From contig JBGTHP010000021.1 in assembly GCA_041746105.1 (NCBI GenBank), forward strand, positions 62,001 to 126,000: a DNA stretch of 64,000 bases. Reading direction: 5' to 3'. The position numbers and the translations under genes are program-made. This DNA is from JBFHRE01 sp041746105 (lineage in GTDB: Bacteria; Actinomycetota; Acidimicrobiia; Spongiisociales; ZC4RG35). The first letter of the stretch is position 1. Every line of letters starts with the position of its first letter. This document shows, one piece after another, positions 16,074-25,024 of this stretch. The notes below the pieces were generated by a model, which worked only from the letters and a program-made list of their open reading frames with translations, had not been told where the DNA came from and searched no databases.

Positions 16074-17279
16074 TCACTCTGCAGCCTTGATCCAGATTGA
16101 AGTCGTCGCCGGCAGCAAGGTGCGATTGATTGCGCCGGCGAGGTCGGTGGAAAGGCTGCCGAGGTCGATTTGTTCGCTGAGCCGACCGGCCAGAGCCTGA
16201 AGTTCACGCTCGACGTTGTACGTTGTGCGATTGAAGCGATGATCAACGGTTCTCTGTATCCAGCGGCGTACAGGGTTGAACACCGCGGCCGCGGCGAGAG
16301 TTGACGCTGCGACGATCATGTCGCTCGACTGTCCGAGCAGGCGGGGAAGGGCGATGACCGGCACCGAGTAGACCACGGCAATGATCAAACCTACGAGTGA
16401 GTAGGTGACAGTGCGCGAGATGATGCGGTTGAAGTCGTAAAGCCGGTACCGATGCATCGCCATCCCGATCGAAATCGGGATCGACGACCAAACGAGTTGA
16501 ACCGGATAATTGACTATGAAAAGGACCGCGTAACCGGTAGCGGAAATCGCCCCGGCCGCGATCAACCATTTGAGTTGAAGGCGCTCGATTCCGGACGCCC
16601 TTCTATACCGAAAGAGTGGCGCGGTGGCCGACCCGATCAGGGAACCCACCAGGAGCACTACCAGGAACAAAGCTGCGGCACCCGTTTTGAACGTGGCGAA
16701 GCTTTCGATACCGAGAGGGTTGATGAGACCCGACTCGTCGACTTCACCAGGGAGAAAAAAACCGGTGATGACCAGAGCCGCCGAAACGGTCGTCAATAGT
16801 GCCGCCGGCCGGCGCCACTTTGGTGAGGGGAGCCTGCCATTGGGAAAGACGAGGAGTATGTATCCGACCAGCGAGACCCCTGGCACCCAGAGGGGGTAGG
16901 CGAGTGCCGCCCAGAGCGCGGGTCGTTTCAGGGTGCCGACCCGCAGCGATTCCAGTGCCAGAAGTGCATCGATGACATAAAACATGGCCCAGACGAGGCT
17001 GAATGCCAGACACAGCCACGCGATGCGATTGTCGGGCCTGCGTCGGGCGATCGACCATCCGACTGCTGCGAATGAGAGCACCCAGAAAGCAGCCATGATC
17101 AGCTCGGCCCGTTCGTCCATGGAACGGCGTGTGGCCGTTTCCGCCAAAAACCAGGCCGCAACGAGCATCGCTATGACGGCGGCTCCGGTGATGTCGGCGG
17201 CCCTACCGAGCAGGCGGCGAGTCCACCGTTGGGACACGCCGTGCTGAGATAGGGCGTGCTGTGTGATCGGCGATGTCAT
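16074..17279 (-). CDS. Multi-TM kinase-less sensor-like membrane protein (paralogue 2)
   Basis: A 401-residue protein with about ten helices. It shares with three others in this window the block MHRYRLYDFNRIISRTVTYS, a helix pair, AAAVFNPVRRWIQRTVDHRF, and an ending LLPATTSIWIKAAE. The central LVFPNGRLPSPKWRRPA motif is typical of the membrane part of some actinobacterial histidine kinases, but no HisKA or HATPase domain follows. It may be a ligand sensor or partner of a separate kinase. Confidence 0.78.
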   Translation of the reverse strand: MTSPITQHALSQHGVSQRWTRRLLGRAADITGAAVIAMLVAAWFLAETATRRSMDERAELIMAAFWVLSFAAVGWSIARRRPDNRIAWLCLAFSLVWAMFYVIDALLALESLRVGTLKRPALWAALAYPLWVPGVSLVGYILLVFPNGRLPSPKWRRPAALLTTVSAALVITGFFLPGEVDESGLINPLGIESFATFKTGAAALFLVVLLVGSLIGSATAPLFRYRRASGIERLQLKWLIAAGAISATGYAVLFIVNYPVQLVWSSIPISIGMAMHRYRLYDFNRIISRTVTYSLVGLIIAVVYSVPVIALPRLLGQSSDMIVAASTLAAAAVFNPVRRWIQRTVDHRFNRTTYNVERELQALAGRLSEQIDLGSLSTDLAGAINRTLLPATTSIWIKAAE

Positions 17280-17487
17280 GACCGTGGCGCCGGTCGATGG
17301 AACGGGTCTGGCGGCGGCATCGAAGACTCCCGCGCGGCCATCGAAATCATGACCCGAGAGCCCGGCTCAACGGGCGATACGACGAGCTGGTGTGACAAGG
17401 CTTCATTGTTCTTGGCAACCAATCTCTCTGGGCGTCGTCACGGCAGCGTTACGACCGGTTCGGCCACGAGGCCGGATGTTTCCGGGG

Positions 17488-18225
17488 TCAGCTCGAGAAA
17501 GTCATCAGGCTCAGCAGTTCGTCGCGGAGTGCCAGGATCTCGTCCCAGTCTTCTGGCTGGGCCTCGGCGAAGACGACCAGAGTTTGGCCGCTGATGTCGA
17601 GGATTGCGGCTCGGGCCTGGCGACCCTCCCCGGCAGATTGAAAGAGGCGGCCCGATCCCAGGAACGCCGGGATCGAGTAGCTGTTGCCCTGATTGACGCC
17701 GTCGATCTCGGTGCCAGAGTATCCGCCGATTTCGCCTGCGACCGGCTCCGACCACGCCAGATTGAAGGACGTCGACATCATGGCTTCCAGCGCCTCGTCC
17801 ACCGTCTGATCATGCAATGTGCCGATCAGGTAGATGGCAGACGGGTTGGCACCCTCCCCGACTGCTCCCTGGGGGTCGTGACCGAACGCGAGTCCGATGG
17901 CCTGGAAGTTCTCACCAGCGCCGTACCAGCCGGCAGGAAGCTCAACGGTGAAAGGAACCGCAAACGCTTTGGTCGCGTACGTTCCGGCTTGGAGTGCTCC
18001 AATTGTGAAGGTGAGACCGGCCACTTCGGTGACCGGGGGAGCGGTGGTCGGTGCGGCGGTGGTTGGCGGGGCTTGAGTTGTGACGGCTGTGGTGGTGACA
18101 GTCACCTCCGCCAGGGTTCCTGCGGTTCCGACGCTTGTCGTGGTGGTCGACCCGCCGCATGCCGCCATCAAGAAGGTGACGCCGGCCACCCAAACCCCGT
18201 ACCGAACGGCCGGAGCAACGCCCAT
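17488..18225 (-). CDS. Secreted lipoprotein of unknown function
   Basis: A 245-residue protein. ATG 18225 is chosen over 18255 because GGGAGGA precedes it. The signal peptide ends FLMAACGGS, a lipobox. A Thr/Pro-rich linker (about 25-70) is followed by a beta-rich domain (LTFTIGALQAGTYATKAF, VPFTVELPAGWYGAGENF, ARAAILDISGQTLVVFAEAQ). It may bind a small molecule or polymer; not assigned to a family. It is divergent from the membrane protein at 18604. Confidence 0.75.
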   Translation of the reverse strand: MGVAPAVRYGVWVAGVTFLMAACGGSTTTTSVGTAGTLAEVTVTTTAVTTQAPPTTAAPTTAPPVTEVAGLTFTIGALQAGTYATKAFAVPFTVELPAGWYGAGENFQAIGLAFGHDPQGAVGEGANPSAIYLIGTLHDQTVDEALEAMMSTSFNLAWSEPVAGEIGGYSGTEIDGVNQGNSYSIPAFLGSGRLFQSAGEGRQARAAILDISGQTLVVFAEAQPEDWDEILALRDELLSLMTFSS

Positions 18226-18603
18226 TTGAATCCTCCCGATTATTCGATTGAACAATATCTGAGCGGCGTGATCGGTGGGCTCCGGAGCGGAGAGCGGACC
18301 GGGTGGTCCCTCAACCCGATTTCATCTTGCATCTTCAGTCCCGTCACCGGGAGGCGAGCTAGTTTGGGGGGGACTGGTGCGGAGGGCCGACCCCTAGGGA
18401 GAGGTTCGGAACGCTGACCCGAGCCGACCTGGCCACTGGTATTCCGTAACGTTGCCGGAACGTTGAGCTATGAGAATCTGAGGGTGGACAATGTCGCCGA
18501 TTTTGGTTTGGGACCTGGCGCTTCTGCCGATATCGGCTCCGGCGTTCCTCTTACCGGGACGATGATCGTGTCGAGTCCGCAACCGGGCATGGGTGGGAGA
18601 ACG

Positions 18604-19773
18604 GTGAAGGCCCGGTCGCTCTACGCGCTTCTTATGTGGGTCGGGATCCTCGTTCCGACAGTCTTCGTACTTGTGGCTTGGCGGGCCCGCGCTGTCGGCT
18701 TGGGCGAGGGAGCATTGCTGCTGCTTGCGGCCATCGTGTACAGCTCGTTGGGGGTTCTGATCCTGAGACGTTTGCCCAGGCATCGAATCGGCTGGCTCTT
18801 TGTGATCACCGGTTACTCGCTGATTCTGTCGGGTGCGGCCGGCCTGTTGTCGGACAAGGGGTATGTGCTTGGGGATGCCCTCGGTGGAGGACTCTGGCTG
18901 TCGTGGATCTGTCTCGGTGGTTTCGTAATGCTCTGGTTTCCCTCTGGTCGAGTTCTGACGACGCGCTGGCGATGGATCGAATCGACTGGTTACGCGGCCC
19001 TGGTCATCGGCTTTTTCGGGTACGTGTTTTCTGGTCGGCTTTGTGATGAGACGTCTGGTTTGGATGGCGGGACGTGTCTCCGATTCGTAGACAATCCAAT
19101 CGGGTTCAGCTGGCTGTCCAATCCCGAATACGGAGCTCTCTCAAGTGTGTTTTTCCCTGCTCTGATTGCATTCCTTGTGGGGTCGGCCCTCTCCCTGGTT
19201 TTTCGATATGCCCGCTCTCAGGGCGTCGAGCGGAAGCAGCTCAAATGGTTCCTGTTTGCCGTCCTGGTATCGGTGACGTGGCTGGTCGTGAGCAGTTTCG
19301 AAGGGCTGGCCCGTTTCATACCGGGGCCAATAAGCGAATTCATGTACGGCCTAACGACCCTCGCCGTGCCAGTCAGCGGAGCCGTCGCCATCCTCAAATA
19401 TCGGCTCTATGAGATTGATCGGATCATCTCTCGGACCGTCGGCTACGTTCTCGTGGTGGGGGTGCTTGCCGTGGTCTACGCGGTGGGTGCGGTCTGGCTC
19501 CCCTCACGTTTGACGTCGGGTGATTCCCCGATTTTTGTGGCGGGAGGGACGCTGGCGGCGGCGGCACTGTTCAACCCGGTTCGACGCAGGGTGTTGCATG
19601 GGGTCGACCGTCGTTTCTATCGATCGCGTTATGACGCAGAGACCGTGGTGGAGGAGCTTTCGGGTCGTCTTCGCCAAGTGACGGATGTCGATCGGCTCAC
19701 CGCTGACTGGGTGGGTGTGGTCGCCGAGACGATGGCGCCCTCGTCGGTCGGAGTCTGGGTGAGGGAGCGTTGA
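18604..19773 (+). CDS. Multi-TM kinase-less sensor-like membrane protein (paralogue 3)
   Basis: About 389 residues from the GTG at 18604 (GGGAG upstream); longer in-frame starts back to 18463 exist. It has many helices, a FPSGRVLTTRWRW motif, then ILKYRLYEIDRIISRTVGYV, ALFNPVRRRVLHGVDRRFYR, and an ending MAPSSVGVWVRER. It stops exactly where sensor kinases of this type would begin their GAF/HisKA_3 part. Closest in the window to the gene at 21727-22959. Confidence 0.78.
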   Translation: MKARSLYALLMWVGILVPTVFVLVAWRARAVGLGEGALLLLAAIVYSSLGVLILRRLPRHRIGWLFVITGYSLILSGAAGLLSDKGYVLGDALGGGLWLSWICLGGFVMLWFPSGRVLTTRWRWIESTGYAALVIGFFGYVFSGRLCDETSGLDGGTCLRFVDNPIGFSWLSNPEYGALSSVFFPALIAFLVGSALSLVFRYARSQGVERKQLKWFLFAVLVSVTWLVVSSFEGLARFIPGPISEFMYGLTTLAVPVSGAVAILKYRLYEIDRIISRTVGYVLVVGVLAVVYAVGAVWLPSRLTSGDSPIFVAGGTLAAAALFNPVRRRVLHGVDRRFYRSRYDAETVVEELSGRLRQVTDVDRLTADWVGVVAETMAPSSVGVWVRER

Positions 19774-19807
19774 CTCGGAAGCTTCTTCCTAACGGCAGGG
19801 ATTTTGG

Positions 19808-20413
19808 TCACAGCCGGGTGAGCAGAAACGCCGCGATTCGTTGGTCGGGGTAGGCGGCGAAAGGTCGTACTTCCCAGCCGTCCCTGAACAGGTCTTCGAG
19901 CTCGCCCGGGGCGATGTGACTCATCTTCGATGTCCCCTTGAAGCTGAACCTGGGCAGCTCCTCGGTATTGCCGAAGAAGCAGTACTCGAGGAACTTGGTC
20001 CCTGGTCGCGCCAGCCGGGTGACGGTGGCCGCCATCGCCTGCCGGGCCTGTCCGTGGAGGTCGTCGAGAGTGCCGAAGTCGATGATCAAGTCGAACGGTC
20101 CCTTCACGCCGTCGATCGCGTCCGCAGTCAGGTCGCCGATCACGAAAGAGGCATTCACCTCGGCCACAGCGGCCCGCTTTCGCGCTTTGTCGATCGCAAC
20201 ACCGGAGAAGTCCACCCCCCAGGCGTCGAACCCGACCGAGGCCAGGTGGACCACGTTCGCCCCGGTCCCACAGCCGAGATCGATGGCTCGTCGGTAGCCG
20301 ATTGGGTCGACGTCACCTCGTGCCAGCAAGTCGAGCAGGTCCTGGCGAACTCCGACTTTGTCCCACGGGGCCCACCAGCGATACATCCAGTCGTAGGCGG
20401 CGGCGCCCACCAT
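19808..20413 (-). CDS. Class I SAM-dependent methyltransferase
   Basis: A 201-residue Rossmann methyltransferase. Motif I is AIDLGCGTGANVVHLA, followed by WGVDFSGVAIDKARKRA, FVIGDLTADAIDGVKGPFDL and an acidic motif IIDFGTLDDLHGQAR. The N-terminal YDWMYRWWAPWD resembles small thiopurine- or TehB-like methyltransferases. The substrate is unknown. Confidence 0.85.
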   Translation of the reverse strand: MVGAAAYDWMYRWWAPWDKVGVRQDLLDLLARGDVDPIGYRRAIDLGCGTGANVVHLASVGFDAWGVDFSGVAIDKARKRAAVAEVNASFVIGDLTADAIDGVKGPFDLIIDFGTLDDLHGQARQAMAATVTRLARPGTKFLEYCFFGNTEELPRFSFKGTSKMSHIAPGELEDLFRDGWEVRPFAAYPDQRIAAFLLTRL

Positions 20414-20600
20414 GTTTCCTCCCGAGCTTCAGGTTCGCACAACTCTCACCAATTATTTACGTCGGCTATCCGAAATGGCGAAATTCCTCAGGAGCGAAAT
20501 CCGGGGGGCCGGAATGGCTTCGATCGGCTCACCCAAACCAACGTTTTATCTTGACCGGGAGAACCATCCGGGACGAGCCTGAAAGGAGTTACCTACCGGC

Positions 20601-21695
20601 TCAGCGGTGGTCGACCTTTTCCAGCCCGAGCCAGGCGGCCAGCGATTTCAGTTCGGCCTCGACCGAGGCTCGCACCTGTTTGGTGAACGCGATGTCTTCG
20701 TGGAGCGCCAGCACCTTGAGCGACGAGGCCTCCCGGTCGCCGGCCAGGTCGACCTTTCCGACGAACCGGTCGCTGTGGAGGATCGGTAGAACGTAATACC
20801 CCCAGCGGCGGTCGGCTGCCTTTTTGTACAGCTCCAACGTGTATTCGAAGTCGAACAGTTCCTCTGCCCGTTTCCGGTCATGTACCAGTCGATCGAAAGG
20901 GGAGAGAAGGGCGGTGCGTCCTGCGAACCCGTCGGCAGTCGCCTCCGGGTCGAGCCGCCATACGCCTTTCGTTCCCTCGACCGTGACCGGGATGCCGGCA
21001 TCTCCCACGACTCGGGCGCGGGCGATCCCTTGCGATCGGAGCCGGTGTTTGTCTCGAATCCGGAGCGCCTCCTCTACTGGAATCGGGGTGACGCCGGTGG
21101 GGTAGATCCGTTCCGCCAGGTCCCACAATCGCTGTTTCCCGTCCCGACCGGCGACTGCGACCATCCCCCGTGACCACAAGAACTCGAGCATCTGGTTGAC
21201 ATTGCGATCATGGGTCCAACCGCTCGACTTCCACGGCGCCTCTGCGGTGTCGGCGATGTCTCTCGACAGCAGAGGACCGTCGCTTCCAAGTTGGTTTAGG
21301 ACTCTTTGCCGGAACCCGGAGTTCGCCTCCAACCACTCTTTCACCTGCCCTGACCGATCCCGCAATTCCAGCATCTGGCCGAGGACCACGTCGAACTGGG
21401 AGGAGGGCCGCAACATCACGAAGCTGGGTTCGTTGTGCCGATCCTGTCCCCGCCACTCGAACATCGAGCGGTCGCGTTCCAGGGTTTCGATCAGGTCGGT
21501 GGGCGAATACCTGTTCCCGAGTCGGGTCCACAACACCAGGTCGGCGCTGGGCGCCACCACCGAGATCGGGTCGAGTTGGAGAAAGGTGAGCCCCTCGGCC
21601 ACGGACACCAGTTCGGCAGGCCGGTGGGCGTCGAGCAACTGGGCACTGATCGCGATCCGGCGGGCCTCCTCCCGGCTGAGGTGACGTTCGCTCAG
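20601..21695 (-). CDS. AlkX/YcaQ-like winged-helix DNA repair glycosylase family protein (HTH_42), probable CTG start
   Basis: About 364 residues. The QxD catalytic motif of the AlkX/AlkZ family is visible in FLQLDPISVVAPSADLVLWT, followed by FEWRGQDRHNEPSFVMLRP, SPFDRLVHDRKRAEELFDF and YYVLPILHSDRFVGKVDL. Known members remove alkylated or crosslinked bases. The usual N-terminal helix (LSREEARRIAISAQLLDAHR) is encoded in frame upstream of the TTG at 21638, but the only start-like codon that includes it is CTG at 21695-21693. If TTG were used the protein would be 19 residues shorter. Assignment to the family is firm, the start is not. Confidence 0.8.
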   Translation of the reverse strand: MSERHLSREEARRIAISAQLLDAHRPAELVSVAEGLTFLQLDPISVVAPSADLVLWTRLGNRYSPTDLIETLERDRSMFEWRGQDRHNEPSFVMLRPSSQFDVVLGQMLELRDRSGQVKEWLEANSGFRQRVLNQLGSDGPLLSRDIADTAEAPWKSSGWTHDRNVNQMLEFLWSRGMVAVAGRDGKQRLWDLAERIYPTGVTPIPVEEALRIRDKHRLRSQGIARARVVGDAGIPVTVEGTKGVWRLDPEATADGFAGRTALLSPFDRLVHDRKRAEELFDFEYTLELYKKAADRRWGYYVLPILHSDRFVGKVDLAGDREASSLKVLALHEDIAFTKQVRASVEAELKSLAAWLGLEKVDHR

Positions 21696-21726
21696 ATTGG
21701 ATCCTGGTCAGACACGATCGGGGACT

Positions 21727-22959
21727 TTATGGCATCAGGGCCTTCGCCGCCCGCTGCGCATGCGAGTCCGCTACCTTCGAATCCTTCACCCAGACGCCGA
21801 CCGACGACGGCTGGACGGTCCGATGCAACACCGAGACCACATCGGCGGCGAGACGGTCGACGTCGACCTGATCCTGAACCCGAGTGGAGAAGGCATCCAC
21901 GGTTTTTTCTGCGTCGAACTTCGACCGATAGAACCGTCGGTCGACAAATTCCAGTGCGCGTCGTCGTACCGGGTTGAAGAGAGCGGCAACCACCAACGTT
22001 GATCCGGCCACGAAAATAGGCGAACCGTCTGCAATCAGAGAAGGAAGCCAGACTGCCCCCGCCGCGTACACGAGCGCGAGGAGCGCCACCACTACCGCGT
22101 AACCCACGGTGCGAGAAATCACCCTGTCGATGTCGTAGAGCCGATATCGAAGAAGCGAGATCGCGATGCCCGTGGTCAGGGCAACGGCACCGACACCCGC
22201 CGGCACCACCTCGGCTTCGGCCCCCAATGGGAGGGCAAGCGCGATAAACCAGCCACAGGCTGCTGCGACCCCCGAGTACATCACCCACTTCACCTGCTGT
22301 CGCTCGACTCCTGTCGAAGTGCGCAGCCTGAGTACGAGCGACACTGCGCCTGCCACGATCGCGACGGTGCCCACGATGGTCGAGAGGTTGACCAGCAACA
22401 ACAAGGCGCCGGGTATCGGGGTTCCTGCCTGGCTGTAGTCCCAGTTACTCCTCAGAAAACCGTCGGGGTCGGTGATGTAGGGACTCAGGAAGGGGGTCAG
22501 GGCTATTTGTGAGATTGCTGCTGACAGTGTCACCCAAATGGCGAATCGCCAGCGTGTCGAAGCGGGTTTGCCGTTGGGGAAAAGAAGAAAAAGCAGCGCC
22601 ACACCGGCCATCATCGTGGCGAATCCGATCGCCGCCATCGAAATGATCCCGGTTGCCAGGGACGCCGGCCCATCCCGGTCGACTACCACGAGGGTCATCT
22701 TCTCTCCGAAGACGCTGATCGTGCCGCCGAGACCCCCGACTATCAGGACCCATCCGATCCGGCTTGCCACCTGCTTGATGATCACGATCGCACCCAACAA
22801 GACCATTCCGACGAAACCCACTGCCAGCATCGGATAGGTGAGGTCATAGCCGAGCGTGTGGTCGACCTGGAAGCTCAACGCGACGGCGGCGGCGCCGACA
22901 CAGAGCGTCGAAACGGCGATAACAACCAGTTTTTGCCAGCTTTGGGTCCGTTCGTTCAA
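21727..22959 (-). CDS. Multi-TM kinase-less sensor-like membrane protein (paralogue 4)
   Basis: 410 residues from TTG 22959, which has GGGAGGACC in front. About ten helices; a FPNGKPASTRWRFAIW motif; LLRYRLYDIDRVISRTVGYA; AALFNPVRRRALEFVDRRFY; ending QPSSVGVWVKDS plus a short tail. It is followed on the same strand by the YcaQ-like gene after 31 bases, so the two may be co-transcribed. No catalytic kinase domain. Confidence 0.8.
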   Translation of the reverse strand: MNERTQSWQKLVVIAVSTLCVGAAAVALSFQVDHTLGYDLTYPMLAVGFVGMVLLGAIVIIKQVASRIGWVLIVGGLGGTISVFGEKMTLVVVDRDGPASLATGIISMAAIGFATMMAGVALLFLLFPNGKPASTRWRFAIWVTLSAAISQIALTPFLSPYITDPDGFLRSNWDYSQAGTPIPGALLLLVNLSTIVGTVAIVAGAVSLVLRLRTSTGVERQQVKWVMYSGVAAACGWFIALALPLGAEAEVVPAGVGAVALTTGIAISLLRYRLYDIDRVISRTVGYAVVVALLALVYAAGAVWLPSLIADGSPIFVAGSTLVVAALFNPVRRRALEFVDRRFYRSKFDAEKTVDAFSTRVQDQVDVDRLAADVVSVLHRTVQPSSVGVWVKDSKVADSHAQRAAKALMP

Positions 22960-23216
22960 GCGGTCCTCCCGGCGCCATTGTAAATGGGGCCGACCAAACG
23001 GCGCTGGGAACGCTGGGCATCGGGCCGCACCCACCCTCAGAACGGGATGTGGCCTGGCCTCCGATCGGCACCAGTCGCCCAGGTCAAGTCCCCAAAGGGG
23101 GTCATGGTGGAGGGGCTCCGTTGGCGAATGGTCAGCTTCGAGTACAGGGGGCGGGATCTACCGGACGGCGGCGGATCGCCTCGAGGGTGGCGTCGGCGAA
23201 TTCACCGGAGGTCCGG

Positions 23217-24203
23217 TCAAGGGAAGGTTGCGGCAGCGGTCAAGCTGTTTCCGGCAGATCCGGACGCCGAGAGGAAGTTGGCGCCGGAGATCGCGGTCAC
23301 CGTCAGCAAGACCGCGACCAGCCCGGCAGCCGCGGTCCCAGAGATCATTGAGGTCCCCCACGACCCGGGGGCCCGAAATGGCCGGTCGGTGCGCGACGGT
23401 GTCCAGCTCGCCATGTATGCCACCGCCCATGCCGCCGCCACCACCAGGGCGAGTTCAAACCACTCTCGACGCGCAGCCAGCGCCAGGGGAACACCGAGCC
23501 ACGGGATGACTAGCCGCCCAACGCCCCGAACGCTGTCTCGAGACCTCGGGTGGGAGTCCAACCCGACGTTGGCGTCGCCCTGGGTCCGCACCGAACCGTC
23601 CGGTCCGACCGACGCCACTCGATGAGTGACAAGATCGCCGTCAAGTTCGATGAAGGTGACCACATCGCCCACACCAACACCGGCTATCGCCGGATCACTC
23701 AGGATCACCGACCCGGCGGGCAAATCAGGGCCCATTGACCCCGATGCGAGTACCACGGGTCTCCAGCCGAGGACGATCACCGGGACCATGACCCAGGCGA
23801 CCAGTAGCCCGATCATTAACAGCAGCGCTTTTGAAGTCAGACCGAAGAACGTGCGAAGAGCCTCGATCCGACCCGCGACCAGTGTGTGGTCGATTGGTTC
23901 GGGCGTGTGAGGCAACGTCTGGGTCTGAGTCCACGTTCCGTGCGGGAGCAGCCGCCGGCCGGCCACCCACCATCCAGGTCCCGTGTCAATTGCAAACAGT
24001 TCGTGGCCGTCGACCTCGGCCAGCGCTGCCGGTCGGTCCCGGGTTTGTCCCAGGGCCACCGGGGCGCGGGCGTCGATTTCCCCCAATCCAAGTCTCGCCG
24101 CCGCTTCGGACAACGCCAGGGACAGTTCCGTCGGAGCGTCTCTGAACGCGCATACCGTTCGTTCGTCGGCGTCAAGAATGTCGGTGCGATCGGCGGGTGT
24201 CAC
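23217..24203 (-). CDS. SipW-type signal peptidase I with an extra C-terminal alternate-signal-like segment
   Basis: A 328-residue protein. A cytoplasmic N-terminal region (about 110 residues) precedes a helix (LLLMIGLLVAWVMVPVIVLG). The catalytic Ser motif is LASGSMGPDLPAGSVILSDP, and the SipW-type His replaces the usual Lys in DLVTHRVASVG. Two more helices follow. The last one runs into ISGANFLSASGSAGNSLTAA, which looks like the substrate-type motif (A-x-F-S ... N-S-x-T-A-G) seen at the start of the next gene product. The pair with the TasA-like gene is the usual context for SipW. Confidence 0.85.
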   Translation of the reverse strand: MTPADRTDILDADERTVCAFRDAPTELSLALSEAAARLGLGEIDARAPVALGQTRDRPAALAEVDGHELFAIDTGPGWWVAGRRLLPHGTWTQTQTLPHTPEPIDHTLVAGRIEALRTFFGLTSKALLLMIGLLVAWVMVPVIVLGWRPVVLASGSMGPDLPAGSVILSDPAIAGVGVGDVVTFIELDGDLVTHRVASVGPDGSVRTQGDANVGLDSHPRSRDSVRGVGRLVIPWLGVPLALAARREWFELALVVAAAWAVAYMASWTPSRTDRPFRAPGSWGTSMISGTAAAGLVAVLLTVTAISGANFLSASGSAGNSLTAAATFP

Positions 24204-24213
24204 TGGAATTCGA

Positions 24214-24810
24214 TCAGCTCTGGATCTCCCAGACGAAGGTGAGGTTGGTCACTGACTCACCTTGATGTGTGTTTGGTGTTGCTGGATCCATTTCGATGGT
24301 GAACCGGTAGGTGATCGTCTCCGGCGTCGTTGCCGGATCCCAGACGCCGACCCCGTTGGCGTATGAGGTCCGGGCGGCGTCGAAGGCCACCAGTGTCTGG
24401 GCGTTGACGATTGTGTTGACCACTCCAAAGCCCGTGCAGTCCGCAAAAGTCCCGCCAGTACCTTCATCCACCGTCAGGTTGAGATACGAGCCGAGGGTCG
24501 AGGAGTCGGTGTACCCCCCGGAGTAGAGTTTCACCGCTCCCGGATTGGCCACGGTGCCGCCCGAGGTGACCCGGATGCATCGTACGACGACGTCTCCAGG
24601 CACCATCCCTGCCACGCTGAACATGGCAGCGGCGCTGTCGTCATCGGTGAGCAGAACGGTGCCGGCCGTGACCGAGTTCGAGTCGTTGTCGGTCACAGAA
24701 GAAAAAGCTGCCCACGACATCTGAAGCACGATGCCGCTGGCGACGAGGAATCCGAGGACAATTCCGCCGGAGCGTATGATCCTGTTGCGGCTGAGGGTTG
24801 AGGGTGACAT
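24214..24810 (-). CDS. TasA-like exported protein, SipW-dependent
   Basis: A 198-residue protein from ATG 24810 after AAGGACC. The helix SGGIVLGFLVASGIVLQMSW is followed by AAFSSVTDNDSNSVTAGTVL, a typical SipW-type alternate cleavage region. The remaining beta-rich part (VVVRCIRVTSGGTVANPGAV, GSYLNLTVDEGTGG, TYRFTIEMDPATPNTHQGES) fits TasA/CalY-like fibre or surface proteins. It is transcribed before, and together with, the signal peptidase (10-base gap). Confidence 0.85.
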   Translation of the reverse strand: MSPSTLSRNRIIRSGGIVLGFLVASGIVLQMSWAAFSSVTDNDSNSVTAGTVLLTDDDSAAAMFSVAGMVPGDVVVRCIRVTSGGTVANPGAVKLYSGGYTDSSTLGSYLNLTVDEGTGGTFADCTGFGVVNTIVNAQTLVAFDAARTSYANGVGVWDPATTPETITYRFTIEMDPATPNTHQGESVTNLTFVWEIQS

Positions 24811-25024
24811 GTTGGTCCTTCCTTGGATGGGAGCCCGGGGAGGCTTGATCAGCGTTCCCGTCGGCAAACAACGTCGATCTCTAAATGAAACCCTCACTAG
24901 CTCGGGGAGGGGCGGAGCTTCACGAACGCTCCATCTGGGCCATACATGGCGGCGGATCTCAGCGTCGCGCTGGAATGGATTCGAGAATGGCACGTATCGT
25001 CGGGGATCCTTCCGCCCGGATGGC

